Source: Halomonas sp.
Lineage (GTDB): Bacteria; Pseudomonadota; Gammaproteobacteria; Pseudomonadales; Halomonadaceae
Length of the DNA stretch: 34,211 nucleotides
Reading direction: 5' to 3'
Assembly: GCF_007625055.1 (NCBI RefSeq)
Contig: NZ_VMQS01000026.1
Coordinates: 1-34,211, forward strand
Position 1 is the stretch's first letter; each line of letters opens with the position of its first letter. Shown here in pieces: positions 8,439-17,831 of the stretch. Under the pieces are notes generated by a model, which saw only the letters and a program-made list of their open reading frames with translations, was not told the DNA's origin and made no database searches. The translations under genes were made by a program, and so were the position numbers.

Positions 8439-11400
8439 ATGCCTCATTTGCCTGAGACTGATGATTCTCCTGCGTTGTCCAGCCGTCGCTTACGGCGGCG
8501 TGCCCTGGGGATATACGCAGTGTCGCTGATCCTGATGGCGGCTATCCTGACCGGGCTTCTGCTTGATCAATACCAGCAGGAAATGCGTAATTCCAAGGAG
8601 CGCAATGCCTCTCGGGCCAGCCTGGTGGCTGAATGGATACAGACCACCTTTGCACTGAGTGACCATGTGTTGGAGGACATTGAGTTACTTCTGGGGCCAC
8701 CGCTGAAAATATCTGTGGATGACACCTTTCTCCTCGAAACACTTCTGATGGCAAGGGCTGACAGCAGACCGCTGATCAGCGAAATATCGATTATCAATCG
8801 CCATGGTCGCGTACTGGCAAGTACCCGTTCGGTGTACCCACCCGGTTATGATCTGAGCCGTATGACGTTTTATCGCCACTTGAAAGAAAGCGCGGATACT
8901 GACTATGTCGGTCCTCTTTTCTGGTCAGCCTTTGATCGCGCTTATCGGGTAGTCCATGCTCGCGCGCTATATGACAGTAGCAAGTCATTCAATGGTGCTG
9001 TGGTGGTTCAACTGATGCCAGAGGTATTTTCACAGGCCCTGCAGCATTTGAATACACGCCAGGGAGAAAGTATTGCGATCATGGATACGCAAGGACGTTT
9101 GCTGGCCCGCCGCCCAGACGCCAAGTTTGAGCTGGGTATGGCAACCGCCAATAACCCTGAAGTGGCGGCTTTTCTGGAAAGCCATGACCAGCAGCGTGCC
9201 ATGCGTTTTCATTCCCCGGTTGACGGTGAGGAACGCCTCTACTGGATGGAGCGTCTTGAAGGTCTGCCATTCAACGTGGTGGTGGGTGAGCGTACCGAGA
9301 ACGTGTTGGCCGGCTGGAAACAGCGATTGTGGATATTGACCCTGATTGCCAGCATGATTGCCCTTCTGGGTGCCTGGGTGGTTCGCCATTACTGCAATCG
9401 TTTGTACCTGGCCGAGCAGTTGCGGCATCGGATTGAGGAGCGCGAGGAGGCCAAAGCTCAGGCGCAGATGCGCGAAGCGCGGCTGGAAGCGTTAGTACAG
9501 TCGATACAGGACATGATTTTCGTGTTTGATCAGTATGGCTGCTTTACCTATATCCACGCACTGGATGAAGATTGGTTACTGGAGGATAAACAAACGGTGC
9601 TGGGGCGGCATTATAGTGATGTCATGCCACCCGAGGTTACGGAAGCACTTAACAGTGTTTTCTATCGCGTGCAGCATAACCGCCAGGTTGAAGAGTTGGA
9701 ATACTCGCTGCCTGGGGCCGAGGACGTCCGCCACTTCCATGCGGTACTTAGCCCGCTGGCAGATGCCGGTGGGGGGTTCAACGGTGTGCTGGCCGCGGTG
9801 CGAGATGTGACTGAATCACGTCTCAAGGAAGCAGAGTTGCGCATTGCCGCCACTGCCTTCCAGACACACCTGGGTATTCTGATTACCGACAGGCAGGCAA
9901 GGATTATCAAGGTCAACGATACCTTCAGCCGGATTACCGGCTACCGTGAGGACGAAGTGCTGGGTGAGAACCCGCGAATGTTCAGCTCTGGACGCCACAG
10001 TGACGATTTCTATAAGTTTCTGTGGTCGAGCGTAGCGGAGAAAGGCAGTTGGGAAGGAGAAATCTGGAATCGGCGCAAGAACGGTCAGATATTTCCCGAG
10101 TGGCTGACCATCAGTGCCGTCAAGGACGGGCAGGGTAACCTGACCCACTATGTGGCAACCCTAGATGATATTACCGAGCGCAAGGCTGCCGAACAGGAAA
10201 TCCATCAGCTGGCGTTTTTTGATCCATTGACCGGTCTTGCCAATCGGCGCCTGTTTATTGACCGTATGGAGGCCGTTCTCAAGACGCATGAGCGGCATAA
10301 TAAACTGGGCGCCCTGCTGTTTATTGACCTGGATAATTTCAAGCAGGTCAACGATACCCTGGGTCATTACGCCGGTGACAAACTGCTCCAGAGCATGGCA
10401 CTTGAGTTGGCCGCTGTCCTGCGTGACACCGATACCCTGGCGCGTCTGGGCGGCGACGAATTTGCGGTGCTGATTGAAGGCCTGGGGGCCCACAGGGAGC
10501 AGACAGCAGAACTGGCAGAAAACATTGCACTCAAGCTGTTGATGGCGATCCGTCGTCCAATTGAGGTTGACGATGACACCGTTCTGGTCACCGGCAGCAT
10601 TGGTATTACCCTGATTGAAGGGGCTGATCATGACGTGGATATCTGTCTTCAACAGGCGGATATGGCGCTTTTTCAGGCCAAGGAAGCCGGGCGCGATACG
10701 CTGAGTTTCTTTGACCCGCAAATGCAGGCAGCGCTGCTTGCCCGAGCACGCCTGGAAAATGATATGCGTCTGGCGCTGGCCAACGAGCAGTGGACGCTGT
10801 TCTACCAGCCTCAGGTGGATGCCAATGGCATGCTCACCGGCGTTGAGGCTCTGCTACGCTGGCAGCATCCTGAACGGGGCATTGTCTCGCCCGGTGAGTT
10901 TATTCCCCTGCTGGAAAGTACTCGTCTGATCAATGAAGTAGGCGACTGGGTACTGGAAACGGCTTGCCGGCAGCTGGCCGAATGGCAGAAAAAACCGCAG
11001 ACGGCAGGCTTGAGTATGGCGGTGAACATCAGCCCTGTGCAGTTCAGTGAAGACAGCTTTGTACCCAAGGTGAAGGCGATTCTGCGTCGTACCGGGGCGC
11101 CTGCTGATAAACTCAAACTGGAAGTGACCGAAACCCTGTTTGTGGACGTCAGCGATAACGCCCTGCGCAAGATGTCGCATTTACGACACCAGGGCGTACG
11201 CTTTTCATTGGATGACTTCGGCACCGGCTACTCATCATTGTCCTATCTGGCCCATCTGCCGCTGGATCAACTCAAGATCGACCAGAGCTTCGTGCGTGAA
11301 CTGCTCAATAGCCGCGCCAACGCTGCCATAGTGGAAAGTATCATAGTGTTGGCCAAAAGCCTTGGTCTCAGCGTCATTGCCGAGGGAGTTGAAACCACAA

Positions 11401-11498
11401 CACAGCGGGACTGGTTGAAGAAACATGGCTGCATAGCGTATCAGGGGTACCTGTTTGGGCGCCCCATGTCGACAGCAGAGATTGAAAAGATGATGTAA
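8439..11498 (+). CDS. Membrane-bound PAS-GGDEF-EAL cyclic-di-GMP enzyme
   Basis: This 1019-residue inner-membrane protein is predicted to make and/or break cyclic di-GMP. TM1 spans about 23-43, a periplasmic sensor of Cache type follows (about 45-292), and TM2 spans about 297-315. Two PAS domains come next (about 345-460 and 468-582), then GGDEF (about 590-755) and EAL (about 770-1019). The GGDEF motif is intact (671-675) with an inhibitory RxxD site at 662-665. The EAL motif (803-805), DDFGTG (925-930), KID (946-948) and AEGVET (981-986) are also intact, so both activities are possible. No strong ribosome site is seen before the ATG. It does not belong obviously to either flanking pathway; the sensed ligand is unknown. 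Confidence 0.9.
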   Translation: MPHLPETDDSPALSSRRLRRRALGIYAVSLILMAAILTGLLLDQYQQEMRNSKERNASRASLVAEWIQTTFALSDHVLEDIELLLGPPLKISVDDTFLLETLLMARADSRPLISEISIINRHGRVLASTRSVYPPGYDLSRMTFYRHLKESADTDYVGPLFWSAFDRAYRVVHARALYDSSKSFNGAVVVQLMPEVFSQALQHLNTRQGESIAIMDTQGRLLARRPDAKFELGMATANNPEVAAFLESHDQQRAMRFHSPVDGEERLYWMERLEGLPFNVVVGERTENVLAGWKQRLWILTLIASMIALLGAWVVRHYCNRLYLAEQLRHRIEEREEAKAQAQMREARLEALVQSIQDMIFVFDQYGCFTYIHALDEDWLLEDKQTVLGRHYSDVMPPEVTEALNSVFYRVQHNRQVEELEYSLPGAEDVRHFHAVLSPLADAGGGFNGVLAAVRDVTESRLKEAELRIAATAFQTHLGILITDRQARIIKVNDTFSRITGYREDEVLGENPRMFSSGRHSDDFYKFLWSSVAEKGSWEGEIWNRRKNGQIFPEWLTISAVKDGQGNLTHYVATLDDITERKAAEQEIHQLAFFDPLTGLANRRLFIDRMEAVLKTHERHNKLGALLFIDLDNFKQVNDTLGHYAGDKLLQSMALELAAVLRDTDTLARLGGDEFAVLIEGLGAHREQTAELAENIALKLLMAIRRPIEVDDDTVLVTGSIGITLIEGADHDVDICLQQADMALFQAKEAGRDTLSFFDPQMQAALLARARLENDMRLALANEQWTLFYQPQVDANGMLTGVEALLRWQHPERGIVSPGEFIPLLESTRLINEVGDWVLETACRQLAEWQKKPQTAGLSMAVNISPVQFSEDSFVPKVKAILRRTGAPADKLKLEVTETLFVDVSDNALRKMSHLRHQGVRFSLDDFGTGYSSLSYLAHLPLDQLKIDQSFVRELLNSRANAAIVESIIVLAKSLGLSVIAEGVETTTQRDWLKKHGCIAYQGYLFGRPMSTAEIEKMM

Positions 11499-11510
11499 CG
11501 GCTTGCAGGA

Positions 11511-12530
11511 TCAAACGGCTGTGCTTTGGCCCTCCACCAAACACGCCTTGAGCTGGGTGGCAAACGCCTGTGTATCCAGGGCAACATCGTCAGGCAGGAT
11601 GATTTCCAGGCGTGAATCCTGCCGCCAGGCGGTGGCGGCTAGCTGAAAGGCGCCGCCTGCCCGATTGAGCTGCTTCCAGCCGTCTGGCGTATGCACAACG
11701 CCCTTGATCCGCGCTGCATCAGGCAGTTGGGTCAATCGGGCACTGAACTGGTCAAGATCCAGTCGATCGGCCGGATGCCAGCGTAACCCCAGGCTGGTGT
11801 AGCCCAGCGAGGTACCCGTTTCCAGTTGAGGATTGCCCGGCGCAGGCGGCAGGTCAAAAAAGCCGCCTTCCAGCTGCGGCGGTACTGCACTGGGCTGATG
11901 GCTGCCGGGAATACTGGTTGCCAGCGCCTGATGGGGGCCACTATCCAGCAGCAGATGGATGGGCAATTCACCATGTACGGCTTCCTGCACCCATTTCCGC
12001 GCTGGCCATTGGCGATTGGCAAGCGAGTGGGCGCGGGCCAGTTGATCGGGGTTGCTGTGTTCGCACTGGGTGATGGCAATCGCATCGGCCATGGCCAGCT
12101 GGTCCTTGAAGGTCTCATGCTCGCGGGCTTTGGGGTCATCCAGCCGGCGTGGGTCAAGGGTGGCGATGATATCGCGGATTTCCAGAGCGTCTTCAAAGGC
12201 TTCGCTGCGTAAAAGGTCAATCAGGCCCGCCGGGTGGCCAAGGCCAGAGGGCTCAATAATCAACCGGTCGGGCCTGGAACGGGCCAGGAGGTTAACCAGC
12301 CCGGCCTGCAGCACAAAGGCTAGCTGGCAGCAAAGGCAGCCGCCGGGCAGGCCTTTGATCACCACGTCATCGCGCTGGTCGAACATGGCCTGATCAATGC
12401 CGATCTGACCAAACTCATTGACCAGAATGGCCCATGTTTCATCCACAGGCTTGTTCGAAATCAGGTTGTGGATAAGTGTTGTCTTGCCGCTACCCAGAAA
12501 GCCTGTGACGATATGCACCGGTATTGCCAT
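11511..12530 (-). CDS. CobW/COG0523-family metal-chaperone GTPase
   Basis: A 339-residue P-loop protein of the G3E family, whose members deliver metals to target proteins. It has Walker A GFLGSGKTT (10-18), VNEFG (37-41), the family metal motif GCLCC (C65, C67, C68), and IIEPSGLGHP (91-100). A C-terminal CobW_C domain ends with a typical SRLEIILPD strand. The expected NKxD guanine-specificity motif is not recognisable: the matching segment around 153-160 reads ITQCEHSN, so nucleotide choice or turnover may differ. It starts 2 nt after moaA and closes the fdhD-mobA-moeA-moaA operon, which suggests a role in maturing the molybdenum or tungsten enzyme. The metal and target are unknown; zinc-related roles known for other members remain possible. 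Confidence 0.85.
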   Translation of the reverse strand: MAIPVHIVTGFLGSGKTTLIHNLISNKPVDETWAILVNEFGQIGIDQAMFDQRDDVVIKGLPGGCLCCQLAFVLQAGLVNLLARSRPDRLIIEPSGLGHPAGLIDLLRSEAFEDALEIRDIIATLDPRRLDDPKAREHETFKDQLAMADAIAITQCEHSNPDQLARAHSLANRQWPARKWVQEAVHGELPIHLLLDSGPHQALATSIPGSHQPSAVPPQLEGGFFDLPPAPGNPQLETGTSLGYTSLGLRWHPADRLDLDQFSARLTQLPDAARIKGVVHTPDGWKQLNRAGGAFQLAATAWRQDSRLEIILPDDVALDTQAFATQLKACLVEGQSTAV

Positions 12531-12532
12531 GT

Positions 12533-13525
12533 CTAACCGCCTGTCATGTTCATGAAGCGCACGACCTGCACGTCGCCGTCTGTCGTAAAGTGGTGCCGCT
12601 CGGGTTTCAGCGGCAGCGCCTTGCGAATAGCGTCTTTGAGTGCCGGCATATCACCGGGGTGGCGGCGCAGGACGGCGCGTAGATCCACCGAGTGCTCGTT
12701 ACCCAGGCACAGCAGTAATCGGCCTTCTACCGTGACCCGCACCCGGTTGCAGCTGGAACAGAAATTGTGGCTGTGAGGCGAGATAAAACCAATCCGTGAG
12801 GCACTATCGCCCATTCTGAAATAGCGCGAGGGCCCAGCAGTGGTTTCCGTAGTCGGTACCAGAGGGTAGCGGTGCTCAATCAGTGCCTGAACCTCATCAC
12901 TTGAGCAGTAGGTTTCATCGCGGCTATGGTCGGAGACATCGCCCAGCGGCATTTCCTCGATAAAGCTGATATCCACGCCTTCGCGGCGGGCAAACGCCAC
13001 CAGGTCGAGTACTTCGTCGTCATTGCGCCCCTTGAGAATCACCGCATTGAGCTTGATACGCTCAAAGCCGGCTTCCTGAGCGGCATGCAGGCCGTCGATG
13101 ACCTTGTCGAGATCTCCTGTGCGGGTGAGCTGTCTGAAACGTTCTGGGTCGAGGGAGTCCAGGCTGATGTTCAGCCGTTTCATGCCGCCATCGCGCAGGC
13201 GCTTGGCGTGTTTGCGCAGGCTGGCGCCGTTGGTGGTCATGGTGAAATCGTTCAACCCGGGCAGGCTGCCGATCTCGTCTACCAGCTGCTCGATGCCGCG
13301 GCGTACCAGAGGCTCGCCACCGGTCAGGCGAATTTTCTCGACGCCCATCTCGGTAAAGGCGCGGGCAATCATGCCCATCTCTTCCAGGGTCAGTACCTGG
13401 GCGCGCGGCAGAAAGGTCATCTCCTCGCTCATGCAGTAAACACAGCGAAAGTCACAGCGGTCGGTGACCGACAGGCGCACATAGTTGACCCGGCGGCCAA
13501 AGTCATCAATCAGTTGTTCGGTCAT
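12533..13525 (-). CDS. moaA: GTP 3',8-cyclase (molybdenum cofactor biosynthesis)
   Basis: MoaA is a radical-SAM enzyme that, with MoaC, starts molybdopterin synthesis from GTP. The 330-residue product has the radical-SAM cluster C24-x3-C28-x2-C31 (CDFRCVYC), [10 protein letters not shown], and the second cluster ligands in [10 protein letters not shown] plus a later cysteine in LLLCLG. It also ends in the Gly-Gly tail (MTGG) needed for activity in this family. Its start overlaps the end of moeA by 4 nt. moaC, moaD and moaE are not in this window, so the full pathway depends on genes elsewhere. Confidence 0.95.
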   Translation of the reverse strand: MTEQLIDDFGRRVNYVRLSVTDRCDFRCVYCMSEEMTFLPRAQVLTLEEMGMIARAFTEMGVEKIRLTGGEPLVRRGIEQLVDEIGSLPGLNDFTMTTNGASLRKHAKRLRDGGMKRLNISLDSLDPERFRQLTRTGDLDKVIDGLHAAQEAGFERIKLNAVILKGRNDDEVLDLVAFARREGVDISFIEEMPLGDVSDHSRDETYCSSDEVQALIEHRYPLVPTTETTAGPSRYFRMGDSASRIGFISPHSHNFCSSCNRVRVTVEGRLLLCLGNEHSVDLRAVLRRHPGDMPALKDAIRKALPLKPERHHFTTDGDVQVVRFMNMTGG

Positions 13526-14826
13526 ACGGTTTTCTCCCCTGCCATTGGCATCAGCGGCTGCACTTTCAGAATGTCGCCGGAGGCGACACCTGTGCAGCTG
13601 TCAGGCAGTTCAATCAGGCAGTTGGCAGCGACCATGGAGCTCAGGATGCCAGACCCCTGGGCACCGGTGCTGCGTACGTGTAAGCGGCCATCCGCGGTGC
13701 TGTGAAATACGCCGCGCAAATAATCCGTGCGCCCCGCGCGGCTTGGCAGTGATTCATCAGCAATGGCATACAGGTAGTCCGGCGGTGAGGCAGGCTGACC
13801 TTGAAAGCGTCTGAGCAGCGGTATCACAAACTGCAGAAAGGTGACCATAACCGCCACGGGGTTGCCCGGCAATCCCACCAGAGGGGTACGCCTTTCGGTC
13901 AATAGACCGCACGCCAGGGGGCGGCCAGGGCGAATGGCGACCCGCCAGAAGGCCAGCTGGCCAAGCGATTCAAGCGCGGCGCGGGTGAAATCTGCCTGAC
14001 CGACTGAAACACCACCGCTGGTCAGCACCAGATCAGCATGTGCGGCAGCGTCTTCAAGTGCTGCCTGAATCTGTGCCTGGTCATCCGGCAGGATACCCAG
14101 ATCCATGACCTCGGCGCCCTGCTGCTGTAGCAGCCCCGTCAGAGTGAAGCGGTTGGCATCATAAATACCCGCAGCGGGGAGTCGCTCCCCCGGGGCAGTG
14201 ACTTCGTTGCCGGTCGAAAATACGGCCACCCTTGGACGCCGCCAGACGTTGACGCTGTCAATCCCCAGAGATGCCGTCAGCCCCAATGAGGCGGCATCCA
14301 GGCGGATGCCGGCAGGCAGGGCCACCTCGCCCTGCTGGATATCTTCACCGGACTGGCGCACATTCTGGCCGTGGCGTACCCGCTCAGGCTGGAGCACAAC
14401 AACATACTCGGCGTTTTCCTGAAGCTGCTCGCGCATGATGACGGTGTCAGTACCGGCAGGCAGAGGAGCCCCGGTGGTAATACGCACACAGGCCCCCCTC
14501 GCGACCTGGCCGATAAACGGGTCACCGGCAAAGATACTGCCCGCCAGTGGCCAGTGGGTTTGCTGTGATTCTGTTTCTGATGCTTGCCCGGGCCAGGCCA
14601 GGGCAATGCCATCCATGGCCGCATTGGTATTCTGCGGCACATCGATCGGGGCATGCAGGGCTTCCGCCAGACGGCGGCCATGAGCCTGTGCCAAGGCACA
14701 TTTTTCTTTCCCTAGCGGTGCCTCTATCAGAGTGGCCAGTGCAGTGCGCGCCTGCTCCACGCTGAGCATCTGTTCACCCAGATCAAAGCAGGAAAGCGCG
14801 CCTGAGGAAAGCGTCGCGTGACTCAT
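13522..14826 (-). CDS. moeA: Molybdopterin molybdenumtransferase, divergent copy 1
   Basis: MoeA inserts molybdate into adenylylated molybdopterin. This 434-residue copy has the family blocks [49 protein letters not shown] and GLPGNPVAV. The segment that in E. coli reads IKPGK, with two functional lysines, here reads IRPGR, so both are arginine. The second copy at 26184-27392 keeps the second lysine. The active-site AMDG is retained. It overlaps mobA upstream and moaA downstream by 4 nt each, inside the fdhD operon, so it probably serves the formate dehydrogenase. Altered metal preference (molybdenum or tungsten) between the two copies is a possibility, not shown. Confidence 0.92.
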   Translation of the reverse strand: MSHATLSSGALSCFDLGEQMLSVEQARTALATLIEAPLGKEKCALAQAHGRRLAEALHAPIDVPQNTNAAMDGIALAWPGQASETESQQTHWPLAGSIFAGDPFIGQVARGACVRITTGAPLPAGTDTVIMREQLQENAEYVVVLQPERVRHGQNVRQSGEDIQQGEVALPAGIRLDAASLGLTASLGIDSVNVWRRPRVAVFSTGNEVTAPGERLPAAGIYDANRFTLTGLLQQQGAEVMDLGILPDDQAQIQAALEDAAAHADLVLTSGGVSVGQADFTRAALESLGQLAFWRVAIRPGRPLACGLLTERRTPLVGLPGNPVAVMVTFLQFVIPLLRRFQGQPASPPDYLYAIADESLPSRAGRTDYLRGVFHSTADGRLHVRSTGAQGSGILSSMVAANCLIELPDSCTGVASGDILKVQPLMPMAGEKTV

Positions 14827-15455
14827 AGGGCACCTTGCTGAAACGATGACCGAACGTCCAGAGCGGCTTCCAGTCGGGATTTTTCCTCTGGCGTGTTCAG
14901 GTTGGCAAAGGCTTCCGGGCAGTCGCTGATATCAATCCGGCACCAGGGGTGGCGGGCATACCAACGGTCTATCTTGCGCTCGCCCGCCTGTAATGTACCC
15001 AGAAGATCATCCGCCAGATCAGTACGTATCAATGCCACCACAGGGTGCATACGCTCACCGTCATCGGCTACACCTATGGCATGCAAGCCAATCCCTGCGA
15101 CCATGCGCGCTACCAGGTCCATCGGCAGAGCCGGAGAATCGCAGGGGGCAATCAGCAACCAGGGCGTTTGCGCGGCGCGCAGGCCGCTGTAGATGCCCAT
15201 CAGCGGCCCCTGAAAGCCAGCTTCAGCGTCTTCGATCACGCGGTCGCCATGCTGGCGGTAACTCTCAAGGTTGCGGTTGGCATTGATCAGCAGCTCAGCG
15301 GTCTGGCCGTAAAAGCGCTCGGCAACGTGGCGGATCAGCGGAGCCTCAGGCAGGCCAGGGGCGCTGAAGGTTTCAAGGCCCTTGTCACGCCCGCCCATTC
15401 GGCGGCCTTCGCCACCGGCGAGGATCATGGCGGTAAGGTCCTGCGTGGCAATCAT
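14823..15455 (-). CDS. mobA: Molybdenum cofactor guanylyltransferase
   Basis: MobA joins GMP to molybdopterin to make the guanine dinucleotide cofactor used by DMSO-reductase-family enzymes such as formate dehydrogenase. The 210-residue protein begins with the GTP-binding motif ILAGGEGRRMGGRDKGL (11-27), has the DAEAGFQGPLMGI segment, and the magnesium-binding APCDSPAL. Length is normal. It overlaps fdhD and moeA by 4 nt each, so all are translated from one message. Confidence 0.93.
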   Translation of the reverse strand: MIATQDLTAMILAGGEGRRMGGRDKGLETFSAPGLPEAPLIRHVAERFYGQTAELLINANRNLESYRQHGDRVIEDAEAGFQGPLMGIYSGLRAAQTPWLLIAPCDSPALPMDLVARMVAGIGLHAIGVADDGERMHPVVALIRTDLADDLLGTLQAGERKIDRWYARHPWCRIDISDCPEAFANLNTPEEKSRLEAALDVRSSFQQGAL

Positions 15456-16360
15456 GGCATCTGCTCCTGAGCGGTCAAGCGGCCTTTTTCCGGTTGTTTT
15501 TCAAGCTGCATGGCGTGTTGGGAACTGCGCGCCCGGGGAGGGCGCGGTGGCATGGCATCCAGGGTCAGACGCTGGCCGGCATTAATGGCCTGGAACTGCT
15601 TGCCCTTGGCGCGGGCAACCAGCATGACCCCAAAACGTTCGGCCAGCTCAACGCCTTTCTGGGTCACGCCAGAGCGGGAAACCAGTATGCTGATCCCCAT
15701 CTGGGCGACCTTGAGCACCATTTCCGAGGTCAAGCGCCCGGTGGTGTAAAAAATATCGGCAGAGGTACTCTCGGCTTCCTGTAGCCACTGGCGACCCGCC
15801 AGGGTATCCACGGCGTTATGGCGCCCCACGTCCTCGACAAAATCGAGTACCTGAGCCTGCTGACAAAGAGCGCAGCCGTGCACGGCGCCGGCGCTTTTAT
15901 AGGTCTCGTTGTAGCTGTTGAGGTTGTTGAGCAGCGCATAAAGCGTGGACTGGGCGAGTGCAGTGTCAGGCAGGGCGGTCAGCGCGGTCTGATCCAGGAG
16001 TTTGCCAAATACCGTGCCCTGGCCGCAGCCGGTGGTCACGGTACGCGTGCCCAGACGTTCTTCCAGGTCTTCTGGCAAGTGGCGGGTAATCACGACGGCC
16101 GCCTCCACGTCCCAGTCAACCTGAACTGCCACCAGGTCCTCGACGCAGCGCAGCAGCCCCTGATTACGCAAGTAGCCGACTACCAGGGCTTCGGGATCAT
16201 CGCCGAGCGACATCAGGGTGACGATTTCCCGTTTGTTAAGATAAACCGTCAGGGCGCGCTCAGCGGCAATTGCCTGCTCGCGGGTATCGCCATATGCATC
16301 CACCACCTGAGCCAGGGTGGTAGCCGGAAGCCGGGCGTGGCTCAAAGCGATCTCAGGCAT
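15452..16360 (-). CDS. fdhD: Formate dehydrogenase sulfurtransferase / accessory protein
   Basis: FdhD passes sulfur from cysteine desulfurase to the molybdenum centre and is required for formate dehydrogenase activity. The 302-residue product has the essential CxxC loop (C163 and C166 in VHGCALCQQ) and the conserved VEDVGRHNAVD block (175-185). ATG 16360 is preferred because GAGGAG precedes it by a few bases; the longer frame from 16381 lacks one. A tail of about 30 residues after the conserved domain is rich in Pro, Arg and Gln. It is first in the minus-strand operon and divergent from the DUF3305 gene. Confidence 0.93.
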   Translation of the reverse strand: MPEIALSHARLPATTLAQVVDAYGDTREQAIAAERALTVYLNKREIVTLMSLGDDPEALVVGYLRNQGLLRCVEDLVAVQVDWDVEAAVVITRHLPEDLEERLGTRTVTTGCGQGTVFGKLLDQTALTALPDTALAQSTLYALLNNLNSYNETYKSAGAVHGCALCQQAQVLDFVEDVGRHNAVDTLAGRQWLQEAESTSADIFYTTGRLTSEMVLKVAQMGISILVSRSGVTQKGVELAERFGVMLVARAKGKQFQAINAGQRLTLDAMPPRPPRARSSQHAMQLEKQPEKGRLTAQEQMP

Positions 16361-16541
16361 ACGCCGCTCCTCGTTATACATGGATGGATTGTAGTGCAGT
16401 GCAGAGCTATTTCAGGTGCAATACTATTTTTATTTATAGTTGAGTAAAACTGTCAGCCTTAAACATTATTGACGATGATGGCGCTGAGCAGGCTTACTTG
16501 TCCAGCCCCTTTGAACATCACCTGCCAAGAGATGCCCAACC
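16361..16541. promoter_or_regulatory. Divergent promoter region, fdhD / DUF3305 operon
   Basis: An AT-rich core at about 16420-16470 lies between the two divergent formate dehydrogenase operons. A weak plus-strand pair, TTGAGT at 16440-16445 and CATTAT at 16464-16469 with 18-bp spacing, is the best sigma-70 candidate seen; each box matches consensus at four of six positions. No sigma-54 GG-N10-GC element was found. Confidence 0.35.
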
Positions 16542-17039
16542 ATGCATGATAATCAACGCCCGCTCAGCGTTACGCTGACAGAAGACACCAAAAAAATCGG
16601 CAGATTCAGCATTCGTCAATGGCATCTTGATCAGCTGACGTCAGGAGAGCAGGGCCCGCACGTGGTGTGGTTGCAGCTCAGCATGACGGAGCGAGCGGCG
16701 TACCGCTTCAACCTGAGGTCCGACACGCCGCAGCTGTTTGTGCGCGCCGGCTTCAGCGGCGACGTGCCTGCTCCCGAAGCTATCAGTGCCAGCCAGGAAG
16801 TGGCGGCGGGCTGGATGGACGGGGAGCAGCAGGTCTTTGAAGCGCCCATGCCGATGGCCATTCAGGTATGGATAGAAGGTTATCTGGCGCGCCACGGTGA
16901 GGCACCCGTTGAAGGACGCAAGAAAAAACGCAAGGGCGCCGGGCGGGCACGTGAACTGCCCACCTCCCGCCGTGGCGAGCAACCGGCCGGAAAAACGCCA
17001 GAAACGGGTCAGACAGATGGTGAGGAGTCAAGCCTATGA
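16542..17039 (+). CDS. DUF3305 protein of the formate dehydrogenase locus
   Basis: The 165-residue protein matches DUF3305, recognised from the N-terminal half with WLQLSMTERAAYRFNLRSDTP-like wording and an IQVWIEGYLARHGE segment. No signal peptide or membrane span is seen. The last 50 residues are charged and low in complexity (KKKRKGAGRAR, then a Glu-rich end). The family is known mainly from its place beside formate dehydrogenase genes; no activity is established. Its stop overlaps the start of the DUF3306 gene by 4 nt, so the two are translated together. The ribosome site (AAGAG, about 10 nt upstream) is weak. A role in assembly or quality control of the enzyme is a guess from context. 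Confidence 0.8.
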   Translation: MHDNQRPLSVTLTEDTKKIGRFSIRQWHLDQLTSGEQGPHVVWLQLSMTERAAYRFNLRSDTPQLFVRAGFSGDVPAPEAISASQEVAAGWMDGEQQVFEAPMPMAIQVWIEGYLARHGEAPVEGRKKKRKGAGRARELPTSRRGEQPAGKTPETGQTDGEESSL

Positions 17040-17653
17040 GCCGCTTTGAACGCTGGTCGCGGGCCAAGCGCGGCCTGCCGGTTGATGATGGATCTGCGCT
17101 GGAAGCGGATGCGTCTCCCGGCGAACCGTTATCCTCGTCAGTCGCGGAGGATGAAACTCTCAAGGATGGGGCGTCGAATGCTGACGAGCTGCCAGAAGAG
17201 GCTGTGTCTGAAGAAGTCCCCCCCGCACCGGGCAGTCTCGATCATACCCTGCCCGACCCGGAAACCCTCGATGCGGGCAGCGACTTCAGTGCTTTCATGT
17301 CCCCCGGGGTGAGCAGTACGTTGCGGCGCAAGGCGCTTCGCCAGCTGTGGTCAACCGGTGATTATAATATTCGCGATGGACTCAATGATTACGATCAGGA
17401 TTTCAAGGCGCAGCTGAAACCCATGGCGGCTGATATGGCCGATAAGGTTAGACAATGGTCTAAGAGGGTTGAAGACGCTCTGGAGGAGCCGCCAGCAGAT
17501 GACGTGCCGGATACGCACCCGATAGAAGCGCGTGATCAAGTCGCGGAAGAAGACACAAACGCCACGCCAGGGGAGAATGCGAAGACACAGGAGGCGTCAC
17601 CATCAAGGCAGCACGAGCATGACGAAAGAGGCAGTGAAGGTACACACGTCTAG
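17036..17653 (+). CDS. DUF3306 protein of the formate dehydrogenase locus
   Basis: The 205-residue product matches DUF3306. It starts MSRFERWSRAKRG, then has a long acidic, probably disordered stretch (about 17-78). The conserved core follows: DAGSDFSAFMSPGVSSTLRR, KALRQLWSTGDYN and DGLNDYDQDFK (about 85-125). A second acidic low-complexity tail (about 150-205) ends the protein. No signal peptide, membrane span or cysteine pair is present. It is coupled to DUF3305 by a 4-nt overlap and precedes the iron-sulfur gene. Function is unknown; a soluble assembly factor is one possibility. Confidence 0.82.
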   Translation: MSRFERWSRAKRGLPVDDGSALEADASPGEPLSSSVAEDETLKDGASNADELPEEAVSEEVPPAPGSLDHTLPDPETLDAGSDFSAFMSPGVSSTLRRKALRQLWSTGDYNIRDGLNDYDQDFKAQLKPMAADMADKVRQWSKRVEDALEEPPADDVPDTHPIEARDQVAEEDTNATPGENAKTQEASPSRQHEHDERGSEGTHV

Positions 17654-17831
17654 CCAGCGACATCTTTGCGCTGAAGTATTCCATCAATGAGATTGGAAAA
17701 CGCCTCGGTTTCGCCATAAACTTAACCCAATATTAAGACTCGTCTCTATTGGACGAGACAAAGCAAGACGCTACCTAAAATTCAAAATTATTAAAAAATA
17801 ACAATAAGAAAATATCTGACCGTGAGTATGC
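17654..17831 (+). promoter_or_regulatory. AT-rich leader before the formate dehydrogenase structural operon
   Basis: The gap is markedly AT-rich at 17760-17820. It contains two adjacent inverted repeats, CTTAA-N7-TTAAG at 17721-17737 and CTCGTC-N7-GACGAG at 17739-17757. These may be operator sites or, for the second, a short hairpin. No clear -35/-10 pair was found. The position suits a separate promoter for the downstream genes. Confidence 0.4.

Noticed and set aside
12926..13705. 259-codon plus-strand frame opposite moaA and moeA
   Set aside because: It is antisense to conserved genes in an unbroken operon and has no family signature.
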